DNA of 64,000 nt, taken from Coniferiporia sulphurascens. Its lineage: Eukaryota; Basidiomycota; Agaricomycetes; Hymenochaetales; Hymenochaetaceae. Where the stretch lies: contig NBBA01000020.1 of assembly GCA_002794785.1 (NCBI GenBank), positions 310,001-374,000 on the forward strand, read 5' to 3'. The notes beneath the pieces were generated by a model. The model worked only from the letters and a program-made list of their open reading frames with translations, was not told the DNA's origin and searched no databases. Below, piece by piece: positions 1-11,189 of the stretch (its first letter is position 1; each line of letters begins with the position of its first letter). The position numbers and the translations under genes were made by a program.

Positions 1-530
1 GCTTTTTAGCATAACTTTGCCTCTCAAATCTTCTAAAATCACACCATTGCTCTCATTTTTTTTACAGCAAAAAGGTCTCATCATAGTTTACATGCCTGAA
101 TTTAATTGGGTCTATATCTGAAAAAATGATGTAGAAAAACTTGACTGTGCAAAGGAACAGTGGTGTGCAAAGGAGGCAGACTACACTGTATGGCTGCTTA
201 TATGCAAATGTCAAAAAGTGAAAAACAAGTTCCCAGGCCTGGGCTCAATACTGCAATGTCCCTATCGATGTGATTGAAAATGTGTAAACATATGGGTAAG
301 AAGGACAGTATTCATTTTCTCCCCCAGAAGTAGCAGACACAACCGGTGCATGGGTCATTTCTGTCGCCTAGTCACTTAGCCCTGTATCTATTAATCATAA
401 CATACTTTAAATCGAGTCAATAGGGTCAAAATTAGGCTTGGAAAAAATCAAATTTATCATTTGTGAGTAGCAACTTAATCAAGTACAATATAACGAGGGG
501 CTTTATTGGTAGGCATTGCCTCCATTGGAT
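1..530. repeat. Spacer segment paralogous to 49640-50190
   Basis: This non-coding stretch is a diverged copy of the segment at 49640-50190. Shared blocks include the stretch around 218-285 (caaatgtcaaaaagtg, gggctcaatactgc, cctatcgatgtgattgaaa) and the matching stretch around 49775-49840. In both places it lies immediately to the left of an SMC3 3'-end relic followed by a DUF6533-type gene, so it is an optional part of the duplicated unit. I see no gene in it. Confidence 0.6.
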
Positions 531-559
531 TCACTCATTGGGGCTGGGAGACAGCATGC

Positions 560-935
560 GATCGATGGTTTCCAGCTCAACCAGGCAGATGAGCACTGCA
601 CAGAGACAGAGAGACAGAGAGACAGAGGGAAGGAAATGCAGCAGTTGTCTAGAGAACCGTGACGTGATAAGGTATGGATTAGTTTGTAGATGAATAAAGA
701 AGGCAAAAATACGATTAGACACAAGTACATTATGGTGGGGTGGGAATGGGGCGACAGCGGCGAGCTTGAAGAACACCAGGACCGAAAGAGCGGAAGAGAG
801 CGAGAAGTCGAGGAGTCGGATCACGTACGGGGACTGTCTACTGCGCCTCGGCCTCTTGTAAAACGTGCAAACAAAATAATTAGGAACCAGAATCATTTGT
901 GAACCATAACACAAGACGGAAGGTAATATAGAAAT
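560..935 (-). pseudogene. SMC3 last-exon and 3' UTR relic (unit 1)
   Basis: On the minus strand a sequence close to tttacaagaggccgaggcgc followed by agtag occurs at 838-861. It matches the predicted last splice acceptor and last exon of SMC3 at 60490-60510, and would encode EAEAQ and a stop. Here the acceptor CAG has become CAA. Flanking sequence on both sides (the 3' UTR with a GAGACAGA-rich tract, and the 3' half of the last SMC3 intron) also matches 60250-60590. It is a fragment without the rest of SMC3, so it is non-functional. Long minus-strand ORFs here are not conserved in frame between copies. Confidence 0.65.
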
Positions 936-1047
936 ACGATAAGTAATAAAAAAGAAGCTCTCGTCTTACTGGGATGGAGCCAGCCATATACCACCACAGT
1001 GATCCCTTGCATATACCAATCGAATCGGCGGTTACAAGAGCAGAGGA

Positions 1048-3208
1048 TCAAAGAGAATGAGCGGCCGTCCACGTATGAGGTTGAGCCTCAGCTTCATTAC
1101 CATAACGGAAGGGTTGACTCAAACCTCCCGTTCCACCATCACCCTCAGACTGTAAAGTCATGGCAGACAATGAGACTTGAACCTGTCTACGTGCAGCCGT
1201 TTCTCGTAAATTCAAAATAGTTCGAGCTGTAATCACGGAGTGTAGGACTCGTTGTAGTCTGTGAAGGTTGTCAACTTTCAGAGCGTTGAGGACTAGAGCT
1301 TATTATCTCACTCAAAAAGAAGGAAGTAATACCGTCCCTGAGAAACATGTCAGCACCTAGTCACCCAAAAATGTAATAAATGAAGTGCGTAAAGATACCG
1401 ACCTTTGACGACCTTTCTCTGAACCAGACGACAAAGTTCGCTGTAGATAAGGCTGTTTAGGTTTAATCAGATATCCTTAGCAGGCGTCTCGCAAGGACCG
1501 TTTGTCTCAATCACCGAAAAGAAAGAGAAAGTACAGTGCTCCTAGAAATAAGCATCACTTTTCAATATCGGTTTTGGAATAATACTGTTACCCACCGTCT
1601 CTGTAAAACACTGCTATGAGGCCATCTTTAAGCACTTCTTTGCGCCCTTATTAGATGTCAGTTAATGTCACACGAGGTAAAGTAAGCCGCACTTACAATG
1701 TGTAACGCCTTTCCAAAACGTCAGAATCATGATCGCTACGACCAGTACGTCAAAGCGTATAGGGCGGATGATGAAGGGGATGGTTTTACCACATTCGAAA
1801 ATCATTAGAAGGAGAAAATTCAGGTAAATAGGTCTGCTGTGAGCTTGAATCACTGTGCAAAACGGAAAATGTTGTATGGGTGCATCTGAGAGTATTCTCA
1901 GCTCTTACGTTTCAAAGCAGTGCTCCCACTCACCATATATAGGATTATCTGATCTGAGTACAACCAAAATGGTCACTGAAATAGTTAAAATGACCTTCTC
2001 AGAATCAAACGGATCGATAAATAAATCAATAATGATGAGAAATGTAAAAGCTGAATTCTTATGAGGTGCAAAGTCCCCAAAAGGTAGGCTATGCGGCGTG
2101 ATCCTTCCCATAATGCGACTACACGAAGTGACATGATCTTAAAATCTACGCACGTTGTGGTAGACAATGAGGTGCAGTGGTGGTGATCAGGGAAGGTGGG
2201 TTATCAGCGTAAACCAATGTATTTCTAGGGCGAGACCAGCTCCCCTTATATACACGTTCCGTGGGCTAGTACTACTATAACTAACTAGCTCCTGTATCGT
2301 ATGGCGTTATCGTTGCGTTATCGTTCACTTAGTAAGGTGGTTGTTCACATGACCACGTACTGTATTTATATCATTCGTTATATTTATTTAATACATGATC
2401 ACTGTAGGCAAGGGGATATCAGATTGCGAACGTATGGGCAGGATTATTATCAAGTCAAGGAGAAGTCACGGTGTAAAATATACCTTCCGCAATGGTGATG
2501 CTACCCGCAACAGAATCTGGTAGAATTCAATTGCTATATTTTCCATTGTATAAACCATGACCTACATTTATACACTTCACCCAACTGTTTACATAGCTGT
2601 AATTTGTCATCAAGCCGTTAGTCCCGAAGTCGCAAGGAGGATTTGATGGGGTTGCACTCACATGTATATTCAAGGAAGGCGCGAATACAGCTTCAATGGT
2701 AAGTGACCATGAGAAAGTGCCACAGAAGCAACAATGGCGTTAACGGACCAATGAGCATGGGCGAAGAGACCACAAACCCCACATATCTCGTCAAGAAGTA
2801 AAGAACTTTCGTGCTATTCCATCTGGAATGCCAAACAAATTCAATCTAAACGAAATTATCAAAGTTAAGTGCTGACATATATGCAAGGGGAAAGTCTAAG
2901 AGAACCTCATCGCCTATGGTAATCAGCCAATCGTATGTCTGATAAAAGAAATATTAAGGAAAACCTAGAGGAATATGAATCGAAAACCCACTTACAATCA
3001 ATCCGATGCTGGCAGCTGAAGACAGTACATGTTGGTAAGAATCGAGCTATTTGAGGCTGAAATAATCATTCACCTATGGTATACTTAGGGTAAAAGTGTG
3101 AATGACTCAGGACGCTGACTTTCTAAGTCGAGCCTCGACATAGTACAGACTTATGCTCACCTGGACCACCCGAATTTCGTCCGCATAACCTATGACTTCA
3201 TCTGCCAT
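1048..3208 (-). pseudogene. DUF6533-type membrane protein gene, copy 1 (frameshifted)
   Basis: This multi-exon gene belongs to the fungal DUF6533 family of predicted polytopic membrane proteins; no molecular function is known to me. Exon 1 gives MADEVIGYADEIRVVQ, followed by donor gtgagc. A later exon carries the family signature TYDWLITIGDEV. The next starts IEFVWHSRWNSTKVLYFLTR and forms a membrane segment. A further exon has VVALWEGSRRIAYLLGT, and the 3' exons carry LLLMIFECGK, IMILTFWKG and ILNLRETAARRQVQVSL. Compared with the other copies, the IEFVW exon has a 2-nt deletion near 2710 that leads to a TGA, so this copy is probably dead. A TATA box lies about 85 nt upstream of the ATG. An SMC3 3'-end relic follows downstream. 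Confidence 0.7.
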
Positions 3209-3288
3209 CTCACTGTACGTTGCCGAAGGTTCTGAGCCTGCGTTAAACGAGAAGAGGGAGTCGGTGTACAAGATCGAAACATGGACGA

Positions 3289-3300
3289 GCTTTATACAGC
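3289..3300 (-). promoter_or_regulatory. TATA box of DUF6533 copy 1
   Basis: On the minus strand the sequence reads gctgtataaagc, about 80 nt upstream of the MADEV start. The same element occurs at an equivalent place upstream of every other copy, which supports it as a core promoter and supports the chosen ATG. Confidence 0.6.
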
Positions 3301-3309
3301 TTTCGAATT

Positions 3310-4180
3310 GGAATTGGACCATCCTTAGACACCGCCGAGGGGTAGGGGGGAGGGTGACACGTGCTCGTTTTCATCGTAGGGCAGTGATTGAATCAATATG
3401 TGGATGGGAAGCTTGTGTTTCCACTGTAATTACTGGACACTTGAAAAAGTTCGGGTAATCATTGACCACATATCTTCAGGGGACATTCGCAGGGCTCATA
3501 CTAGGGACTCGGAGGCGGCAGGAAGCTGGCTCCCCTCTCTCCTTTTCGTGTACCTTTTTATCCCTACTTTCCGATCTCTAGACTAACGTCCGTCATTGGA
3601 AATCCGGAGCCATTGGACTCCGACTTGAAAACAAGTGCCTGGTTAAAATTTTGTATGATAATCTCGATACAAGTATGATCGAGACGGGTTCGAGCCTTAT
3701 ATGTAGGTAGTCTTGAGACGTGCCGTCACAGCCTTGACTCCTCGTTGATAAGGAACTTCGTCGTGGTCGGCTCCAATCAAGAGCACACATGCAGGTAGCT
3801 ACAGCTATAATCTCACAGAGCATGTGACATAAATATCAAATGAAGTCTATGACGGACCATTGAGAGTCTTTCGAGACTAGTATATTGCGACAGAAGTAGA
3901 TGATGTTGGTTTTCAGCAATTTGCGGCGCTTGCAAATGCTTTCCGTACACCAACGTAGATATTTTGGAACCAGTAGATAATCGCGCGAGGGAAACCGAGC
4001 ACATACAAGCAGTGAAAAAAACTATGAAATTTTTTTCAAACTCCGATGCCGTCTCGGCATCGAGCTCGAACTTCAACAGATGAAATGACGACCTGAGCTC
4101 AGGACTAAGTGCTGGGAGCCCACCGATGACTTATTATTTTTTGTTCCGGACATCTATTATTTCCTTCATACAGAGATAAG
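3310..4180. repeat. Unit 1 upstream spacer, lacks the P450 exon
   Basis: This spacer upstream of the DUF6533 promoter is shared with the other units. Recognisable blocks are the region around 3420-3600 and the end block at 4130-4180 (gttccggacatctattattt ... cttcatacagagat). The cytochrome P450 exon that sits in units 2, 3, 5 and 8 is absent here. I see no gene. Confidence 0.5.
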
Positions 4181-4238
4181 GGGGACACTAGCCCCACTCA
4201 ATTGCAAGTTATCGTAGGATTGTAACTTTTGCTCGGCA

Positions 4239-4870
4239 TCATATGTAATCACAGGGTCCTTCTATATTGGTCTTTGCAATCCCAATAAGAATTGAGACGC
4301 CGATTGCAGTTGCGATTTGTGGCGTTTTTGCATTTGTCCGGCAAGCTGATGCCGTGTTTGTGTAAGCACATCCACAATAAGCAATTTTTGCCACATCTGC
4401 CAGTAAACAAGTCAGCCACTCAAAACAAAACACCCCTTAAATGCAACCATCAGCCAATAAAAAAATAGAGCTGGATCAAGCTCATACTTACAGTACCTTG
4501 CAGACGCTAAGCATCTTTCCCAAACCGTTTCCAAGACATTTGCTTCATTTTTAGACCACACACATATATCTTCCAACCAGCCCAAATAAGGGCGCGTCGA
4601 TCTATTCGTAAGCCTCCAATAAGGAAGGTAAGGATCTACGCAAAACGACACGTAAGACATTTTACAGATCTGTCCATAAAAGGACGAGAAAGTTGTAACT
4701 CCGACGATAAAAATTCGGTACAACTGCTCTTGAGCACTTGTAGCGGATTGCAGGTTTCTTCGCCCAAAAAGGAAACCGCCAAACTCCTGGGTCAGATCGC
4801 CTTTCCCGATATCAAACCAACACAATGGTATGTCCACCTGCCGAACAAAAAATTGTAGGATAACGTGCAA
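4239..4870 (-). CDS. Hypothetical ORF pair, unrecognised
   Basis: A 152-codon open frame (4870 to 4412) overlaps a 64-codon frame (4433 to 4239) in another register. The first has aromatic-rich stretches such as PYLPYWRLTNRSTRPYLGWL and ends in a hydrophobic YWLMVAFKGCFVL. The second has a hydrophobic IATAIGVSILIGIA. I recognise no family and see no clear intron joining them. They may be parts of one decayed membrane-protein gene or chance frames. Confidence 0.2.
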
Positions 4871-7389
4871 TTGAGGAGGGCTACTAGGGTCCGAGGCTCA
4901 ACTCTCGAGCAAGTCTCACGGGAGGTGTGTAGGGCCGAGATTGGTCATGTGATCTTGATGCGGTAACTTTCCCCAAATGGTATTTTATAAGGGACCAGTA
5001 CATTAAATTAAGAGTTTAAATATTCTTGAGTCAATACACGCATATCTCGGTATAGTTATGTACAAGCATGATATTAGCTTAGAGACCCCCAACTGCCAAA
5101 GTGAAGTATGGACAACCGAAACCGTGCAGAATCTCGAGGTTTACATATAAAAAATATAAGTGGAGGTATTGATTATCATAACGGCATCTCGATGAAACAA
5201 GCAAGGATGATCCTCGTCGAGTATTGAATTTTCCCACCGATGGCTCATTTTCAGTAACTTCCACTAATCCCACGATGCAGCCAGAGCCAGCGCTGAGTCT
5301 TGAGCGGGGGTGGATTTTCTTTCTCTTTCACCGGGAGAGGGAGAGAAGCGCAAGAAGTCTTCGAATAATGACAAATGAATTGTGTAATAATTCGTGACAA
5401 GTGACTTTGTTAACCTCTACTAAAATTTCTAATGAACTTGTAATCCCACCAGTGTGACCTCGGTTACGACATGAAACATCCCCGAAGGGAATCAGTAATC
5501 CCATGAAAGGATCTCCATTTCTCCCCTCCCGGGCCGAACCTCCGATACATCAGCATTACTTTTGTGCGACTGAGTGATCTTGCCAAATTCAATAGTATCA
5601 CTGAAGCAGATCGGGGAGGGTCTTCAAATTTGATCTCAAGTGAAGTGTAAATACAAGCTTCTTTCTGTAAGACTTGTATAATTTTCAGCCCTAAAATACA
5701 GTGTGAATAGATCAAATAATGCATCTTTTGGTGATCTAGCTGAGTCGACATAAATAATTCTCATGCCATTCCCATCCCAGACGCCGCCAGTCGTGCATAA
5801 TCCACGTTACACCCCTCGGGGAGAGTGATTACATAAGTATAAAACAACCCCCCAGGAACATCCCACAACCCCGAAGGGATCCCTTCCTCCCTTCCAATAT
5901 ATTTTTCGGAGGGGATACCAGCACTGACTAGGGCCCGTATTTCCCTGTGTCATGGTTTAGAAATATTCAGACCAACATAGTGCCTGCGGGAAGTCACTTA
6001 ATGGCATTCACGTTGAAACAAGCAGGGGTCCCGCCAAGTATTTCTCGCAGCGGGCTTAGTGATATTCCTCTGTTATCGGACCTTTGTTCAAGATGAATGT
6101 TGCTTGGCAAGGAGGAGGGCATTATTCCCGCCTCCGGTTTACTGCGGTGCATTTTATTTTTAAATGGCCTGTGCACATCCGAGTCAGCGGTGTCATTATA
6201 AAACATTCAAACTTTCATCGCGATCCAGGCAGAAAGATTTTCCCAACGTAATTACATGGCTCGTTCCGATCTGTCTGCACACTTTTGGTCTGCCGTATCG
6301 ACAGATAGTGTGGGTCAAGCGAGGAGACATTCATACTGGCGGTGGCTGTGATGCCTGAGGCCTCGCCGTGCTCATCCCGTTCTCATCGCTTGAGGTACAT
6401 TGGAAAGTGGATGGGAGTCCCCCGACTGTCAGACTTGATGCATACTGTGTCACACGCGTGCCGGAAGCGGACCGAAAATTACTAGAACGAGTGAGCCTGA
6501 ACGTCGTTCGACAGATACCAGAAATGCAATGAGCCGACCCAGCTGGGAAGACACCCTTGAGGACTTGCTGATTGTCGACAAGACACGCTTGATGGATATC
6601 TTAGAGACCTTTGCGATGCAGCTGCAGGATCTGGCGTAACTTCGGCTTCGACATTTGGAGGATTCGGACCAACGATTGCCAGACCAAATACGGCCCATGG
6701 CCAACCCGAAGCTTCCGCCTATCCCTCAGCTCCCCTTCTCTTCCAGCCACTCAAGAGACTGAGATGATGTGCTGCGATCCCGTGTTGCCCGCGCACAAGC
6801 AGGAGTCTGTCGCACGCACATGGACGGCATGCGAGAAGAAACTCGGGAAGTGAGTGCTCAACCTTAACGAGATGAGTGTTATCAAGGAAAAGAAACGTCC
6901 ACCGGCGCTGTCCAAGTGGGTGAAGACAACCTCGGTTTTGAAGAGACTCACTTATTCACTTTTTCTCGCATCAGCCTCATTGACATCGAAACTCCAAATT
7001 GTCTGTCTAATAAACGAATTTGTAGGGAATGTCTTGGATGTAGTATGTTTTCATCGTCTCGCGATAAGAGCACCAGCAAATTGCTCACCCTGCAACACCC
7101 ACACCTCGAACAAATTGCGCCATGAAGGCAATGGCGGTGCCGCGCGTAGGTGCATCGACAATGATAACGACGACGTGTATGAGTGAATAAAGTGAGCGCT
7201 GAATTTTCACAACTGCCCCTCTCGCGAACTCTTTGTCACATATCGTCACGCTATTTTCGTACTCCGCCTGATGAGCGGTTAATTGTGATATTCAGCTCCA
7301 TAAAGCTATTTTGTAATCGGAGTTAAAAAAAGTGGACAACATGACAACATGCCGAGCCCTTTTAGAGTGTATACTCTTTCTCTACACGC
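4871..7389. other. Unique spacer between units 1 and 2, mostly without recognisable genes
   Basis: I see no conserved gene here. A block at about 5310-5380 (tttctctttcaccgggagag, then aataatgacaaatgaatt) resembles 24395-24510, so it is a small dispersed repeat. A possible decayed ORF at 6529-6762 is listed separately. The rest holds nothing I can support. Confidence 0.4.
6529..6762 (+). pseudogene. Possible decayed ORF with one internal TAA
   Basis: From ATG at 6529 the frame reads MSRPSWEDTLEDLLIVDKTR and then MDILETFAMQLQDLA before TAA at 6637. It continues in the same frame as LRLRHLEDSDQRLPDQIRPM up to TGA at 6760. The composition (Leu, Asp, Glu and Gln-rich, amphipathic) looks coding-like, but I recognise no family and only one frame supports it. 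Confidence 0.25.
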
Positions 7390-7455
7390 CACAAAATCAT
7401 TAAGAACCAGAACATTTCGCTAACCATAGCACAAAACGGAAAAAGAACCTCTGGT
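7390..7455 (-). pseudogene. Short SMC3 last-intron relic (unit 2)
   Basis: The stretch aaaatcattaagaaccagaa followed by ctaaccatagcacaaaacgg matches the intron part of the SMC3 3'-end relics. The SMC3 last-exon block itself is missing in this unit. Confidence 0.45.
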
Positions 7456-7544
7456 CTTACTGCGATGAAATTAGCAGCCATAAACCATCGCAATGAGCCT
7501 TAGTACTACATACCAGTCGAACCGGCGGTTACAGCAGTAGAGAA

Positions 7545-9417
7545 TCAGGGAGCTTGAGCGTCGGTGCACGTATGGGGTTGAATCGTCTCAGATTCATTAC
7601 CATGACAGGAAGGTTGACTCAAACCTCCTGCCTTACTAGCACCACCAGACTGGAAATTGATAGTAGATAATGAGACCTGAACCTGTCTATGTGCCACCGT
7701 TTTCCGTAAATTCAGAACAATCCGGGATGTAATCACGGATTGCAAGACTCGTTGTAGTCTATAGAGAGCATCAGACATTTCAGAATGTGAGGATTAAAGA
7801 TTGATTGTCTCACTCAAAAAGAAGGGAATGATATGGTACCTGAGAAGTATATCAGCATTTAATCACCTAAAACATGGGGTAAACCAAGTACGTGATGATA
7901 CTAACGCTTGACGACCTTTCTCTGAACCAAACTACAAAGTTCGCCATTGACAAAGCTGTTTAGGTTTGGTCAGGCCTCTTTAACAATTTCTTGAAAGGAC
8001 CGAACGTCTTACTTACCGAAAAGAAAGAGAAAGTATAGCGCTCCTAAAAATAGATATTACTTCTAACCACCGCTCTTGGTATAATAGCAGTACTCACCGT
8101 CTCTGTAAAAAACCGCTATGAGGCCATTTCCAAGCATATTCTCGCGCCCTAACTAGATGTCAATTGGTGTCACACGAGGGAAAGTAAGCCGTGCGTACAA
8201 TGTGTAATGCCTTTCCAAAACGTCAGGACCATAATTCCTACGGTCAGTACGTCAGAGAGCATAGCAGGGCTGGGTTGATGATAAAGGGGCTGATTTTACC
8301 ACATTCGAAAATCATTAAAAGGAGAAAACTTATGTAAACAGGTCCGCCGTTAGTGTAGAGTAACAATGTACATGAAGGAAGGCCTTGTATGGGTGCAACT
8401 GAGAATGTTCTTAGCCTTTTCACGTTCTAAAGCAGTGCTGTCACTCACTGTTTCCAGGATTATCTATAGACACAGTCGAAATTACCACTTGAATAATTAG
8501 ACCTGCCTTCTCAGAATCGAACGTACCGTTAAATAAATCAATTTCGATAAGAAATAGACAAGCTGAATTCTCACAAGGATCACAGTCCCCAAAACGTAGG
8601 CTATGCGACGTGATCCTTCCCATAATGCTATCACACGAAGAGATATGATCACTGTAGGCAACGGGATGTCAGTTTGTGATGGTATGGACAGGATCGTTTA
8701 TAAGTCAAAGAAAAGGGGTAACATATACCTTCGGCAACGATGGCACCACCTATGGCAGGATCTGGCAAAATTTAACTGCTATATTCTCCATTGTACGGAC
8801 CGCGACCTACATATGTATAAGTCGCCTAAGCGTATACATTGCTGTTATCTAACATTAGTCTTGGAAAGATTTGAAGGAGTCGCACTCACATGCATATCAA
8901 AGGAAGACACGAATACATCTTCAATAATATCGCTGTTGATTAGAAAAGGCGGCAGGAACGATAATGACGTTAACGAACTCATGAGTGCTACTGCAGAGAC
9001 AGTAAACCCCATGTATCTCGTCAGGAAGAAAAGAATCTTCATGCTGTTCCAACTGGAATACCAAACGAATTCAATCTAAACGGAAAGTATCCCAGTTGAT
9101 GTCAGCATATACGCAAGGGAAAAAGAATGAGAAAACCTCATCGCCTATGGTAATCATCCAATCATATGTCTAATAAAAGAGGTATTGAGGCAAATCGGGA
9201 AGGAAACGATTTGAAAAATCACTCACAATTAATCCGGCGCTGGCGACTGAAGACAGTACGTGTTGATAGGGATCAAGTCGTTTAAGACGGAAACAATCAT
9301 TCACCTATGGCATACTTTGGGGTCAAGTGTGAGCAGTTGAGCCTCGACGTGGTGCTAGAACAGGCACACCTGGGCCACCTGTATTTCTTCCGCATAACCA
9401 AGGATTTCGACTATCAT
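7545..9417 (-). CDS. DUF6533-type membrane protein gene, copy 2
   Basis: This is one of the two best preserved copies. Exon 1 gives MIVEILGYAEEIQVAQ from ATG at 9417, then donor gtgtgc. A central exon reads IEFVWYSSWNSMKILFFLTR, then MGFTVSAVALMSSLTSLSF and onward to SSFDMH, followed by donor gtgagt. The next membrane exon contains SRRIAYVLGTVILVRIQL without a stop. The 3' exons include FLLLMIFECGK and end in RLQRVLQSVITSRIVLNLRK with a polar tail. The order and motifs match the fungal DUF6533 family; the protein is predicted to be multi-pass. The exon 1-exon 2 junction cannot be placed with confidence (see findings). A TATA box lies upstream at 9501-9510. Confidence 0.65.
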
Positions 9418-9500
9418 CTAACTCTACGCTGCTGAAGGTTTTGAATCTCTGTGAGTCGAGAAGAAGGGGGACGGTGTACGAAGACGAAACGTGGACAAGC

Positions 9501-9510
9501 TTTATATAGC
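9501..9510 (-). promoter_or_regulatory. TATA box of DUF6533 copy 2
   Basis: The minus strand reads gctatataaagc, about 85 nt upstream of the predicted ATG, at the same relative place as in the other copies. Confidence 0.6.
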
Positions 9511-9843
9511 TTTCGAGCCGGATCAATCTTCGACATCAGGGGAATGGCACACGCCCAGGCTGAACACTAAACGTAGGGCGGTGATTGGATCAATGTGTGG
9601 ATGAAGCTTGCGTCTCCACTGTGACTATCGGACACTTGAGGCTCGGGTATTATTTATACGAATCTGGAACCTCCTTCAAGGAACCCTCAGACTCATACGA
9701 AAGAGGCGGCTCTACTAAGCTGAGTCGGATGTAACTCCGCTCGCTTTTTCGCGGACCTTCCCTCCCCTACTTGATGATCTCCGGAGCGAGCCAGACACTA
9801 ATGTCCGTCCTTGGACGCCCGCGGTTATTGATCGCCGACTTAG

Positions 9844-9972
9844 TAAAGCCATGCTTCGTGACCCAAAGGAATACCCGAATCTGAACAAGTTCATGCCCTA
9901 ACGATGGCTGACAGAAAACGGTGGTAGATCTCTGCTGAATCCTAACAAGATAGCGTTGGGGCTTGGAATACG
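9844..9972 (+). pseudogene. Isolated cytochrome P450 exon (unit 2)
   Basis: The exon is bounded by ttag on the left and gtaagt on the right. It reads AMLRDPKEYPNLNKFMP, a stop, then RWLTENGG, then NPNKIALGLGIR. This corresponds to the P450 PERF region (here P-RW) and the start of the heme-binding loop (FGxGxR), just before the cysteine ligand. The stop replaces the codon after the Pro. No other P450 exon is visible around it, so it is a relic. Similar exons lie at 13505-13630, 44496-44624 and 56352-56480. Confidence 0.7.
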
Positions 9973-10321
9973 GTAAGTAAACGAGTCACTTGATTGAAAT
10001 TCTGTGAGTGCGGGAGGAAACACTGGAAACCCACCGGGGACGTAATACTTCCGTTCCGGAATCTATCACTGATGGTGTTTCATACAAAATGCAGAAAGTG
10101 AGTAGGACTGCCGAACAACTTCGAACTTGAGGTTCGCCTGCCAATGTTTTGGAAATTGAGACCAATTTGCATGCTGACAAACGAACGGCACACCGAAAGT
10201 CACTACTAGCATATAATCGTGCATCTAGATATGTGTCCACTGGCAGTCGGTAAGGGAAAGGTGCTGCTGACACTTTGCACCCACAGCATTCAACCGTTTG
10301 TAAGGACTGACCGAAAGTGTC

Positions 10322-10400
10322 TGAATCATGAGGCTATAAGTATTCCAGTCAACCGAAACCGGTATTCGGTTGACTGGAACACTTATAGCCTCATGATTCA
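10322..10400. repeat. 79-bp near-perfect palindrome
   Basis: Two 36-nt arms (10322-10357 and 10365-10400) are inverted repeats with one mismatch, separated by a 7-nt loop (accggta). The outer arm reads tgaatcatgaggctataag. Transcripts in either direction would fold into a strong hairpin. No target-site duplication is evident. It lies just outside the end of unit 2 and may be a tiny foldback element. Confidence 0.85.
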
Positions 10401-10605
10401 GTGACATTGGGAGTTGAATGTCGTAATAAAATTGACATAAAAGGCATGAGTAAGAATATAAGTGAGTGTAAGAGAAATGACAAGGGGTACATCGCGAAAA
10501 ACGCCCCAAAAAGGAAAGCAAAGTATGTAAGAACTGACAAAGATGACCAAGAAGGTAAAAAGAGAGGATGCCGCAATGGGCTTGAATGAAAAACGGGGGC
10601 CGCAA

Positions 10606-10660
10606 GTCCAAACAGGGTCCAGAGTTTTGTGGGTATAGAACCCTCTACCTAAAGGTATCG
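10606..10660. repeat. Dispersed repeat shared with 40355-40420
   Basis: The block around ccctctacctaaaggtatcg (10633-10652) has a close counterpart at 40388-40407 (ccctctacctatcggtatcg), with further similarity on both sides. The nature of the repeat is unknown. Confidence 0.5.
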
Positions 10661-10689
10661 GGAATATTTGCCGATATATGTACATGCTG

Positions 10690-10830
10690 TGAGGTCCACA
10701 AATCATCTCAATGAGTCTTTGCAGGTGCCCGTCAAATCGGTGATCACAGCAGCAGAGGATGAGAGAAATTGAGCGGCCGCTCACGTATGAGGTTGAGCTG
10801 CCCCAGATTCATCACTACAAGCCAGCGGGA
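10690..10830 (-). pseudogene. Fragment of the DUF6533 gene 3' end
   Basis: The stretch containing gagcggccgctcacgtatga and ggttgag matches the 3' end of copy 1 near 1058-1085, preceded by the usual block with aatgagtctttgca. Only this part of a unit is present between units 2 and 3. Confidence 0.6.
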
Positions 10831-10984
10831 GTTCCCGAGCAAGGCGAGGTTAGTCCCTGGCGAAGAGGGTGGGAGCCACAGCTCATGATGACTAAGCGAT
10901 CTTTTTGGCAGCGTACAGGCGTGACGGGGTGAGTTACTTGACTTTATTACGTAATCCCTTCCCATCCATGTATATCCTCCTTAC

Positions 10985-11095
10985 ATTCGCCCCTTGTAAA
11001 ACGGCGCAAACAAAATAATTAGGAACCGGAACCTCGCGCGAACCACAGTACAAGACGGAAGGCGGTATAGAAAAAAAGGTATGTGATAAAGAAGT
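10985..11095 (-). pseudogene. SMC3 last-intron relic (unit 3)
   Basis: The stretch ttgtaaaacggcgcaaacaa followed by aataattaggaaccggaacc matches the 3' part of the last SMC3 intron, including the acceptor region. The EAQAQ exon is not preserved in this unit. Confidence 0.5.
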
Positions 11096-11189
11096 AACAC
11101 TCGTCTTACCGCGATTGAGTCAGAAGAATACCATCGCAGTGAGCCCTTGCACATACCAGTCGAACCAGCGGTTACAGCAGCGGAAAATA

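Noticed and set aside
531..914. 127-codon minus-strand ORF and its relatives at 41858-42154, 45494-46069, 53512-53820, 57068-57425 and 60132-60560, as a possible second gene family of the array
   Set aside because: The longest frames differ between copies, and the DNA matches the SMC3 last intron, last exon and 3' UTR, which explains the conservation better.
8603..9079. 158-codon plus-strand ORF through DUF6533 copy 2, with similar ones in copies 5, 7 and 9
   Set aside because: It runs antisense to the conserved membrane exons and includes their introns. Its sequence is explained by the coding strand, and the frame is not conserved across copies.
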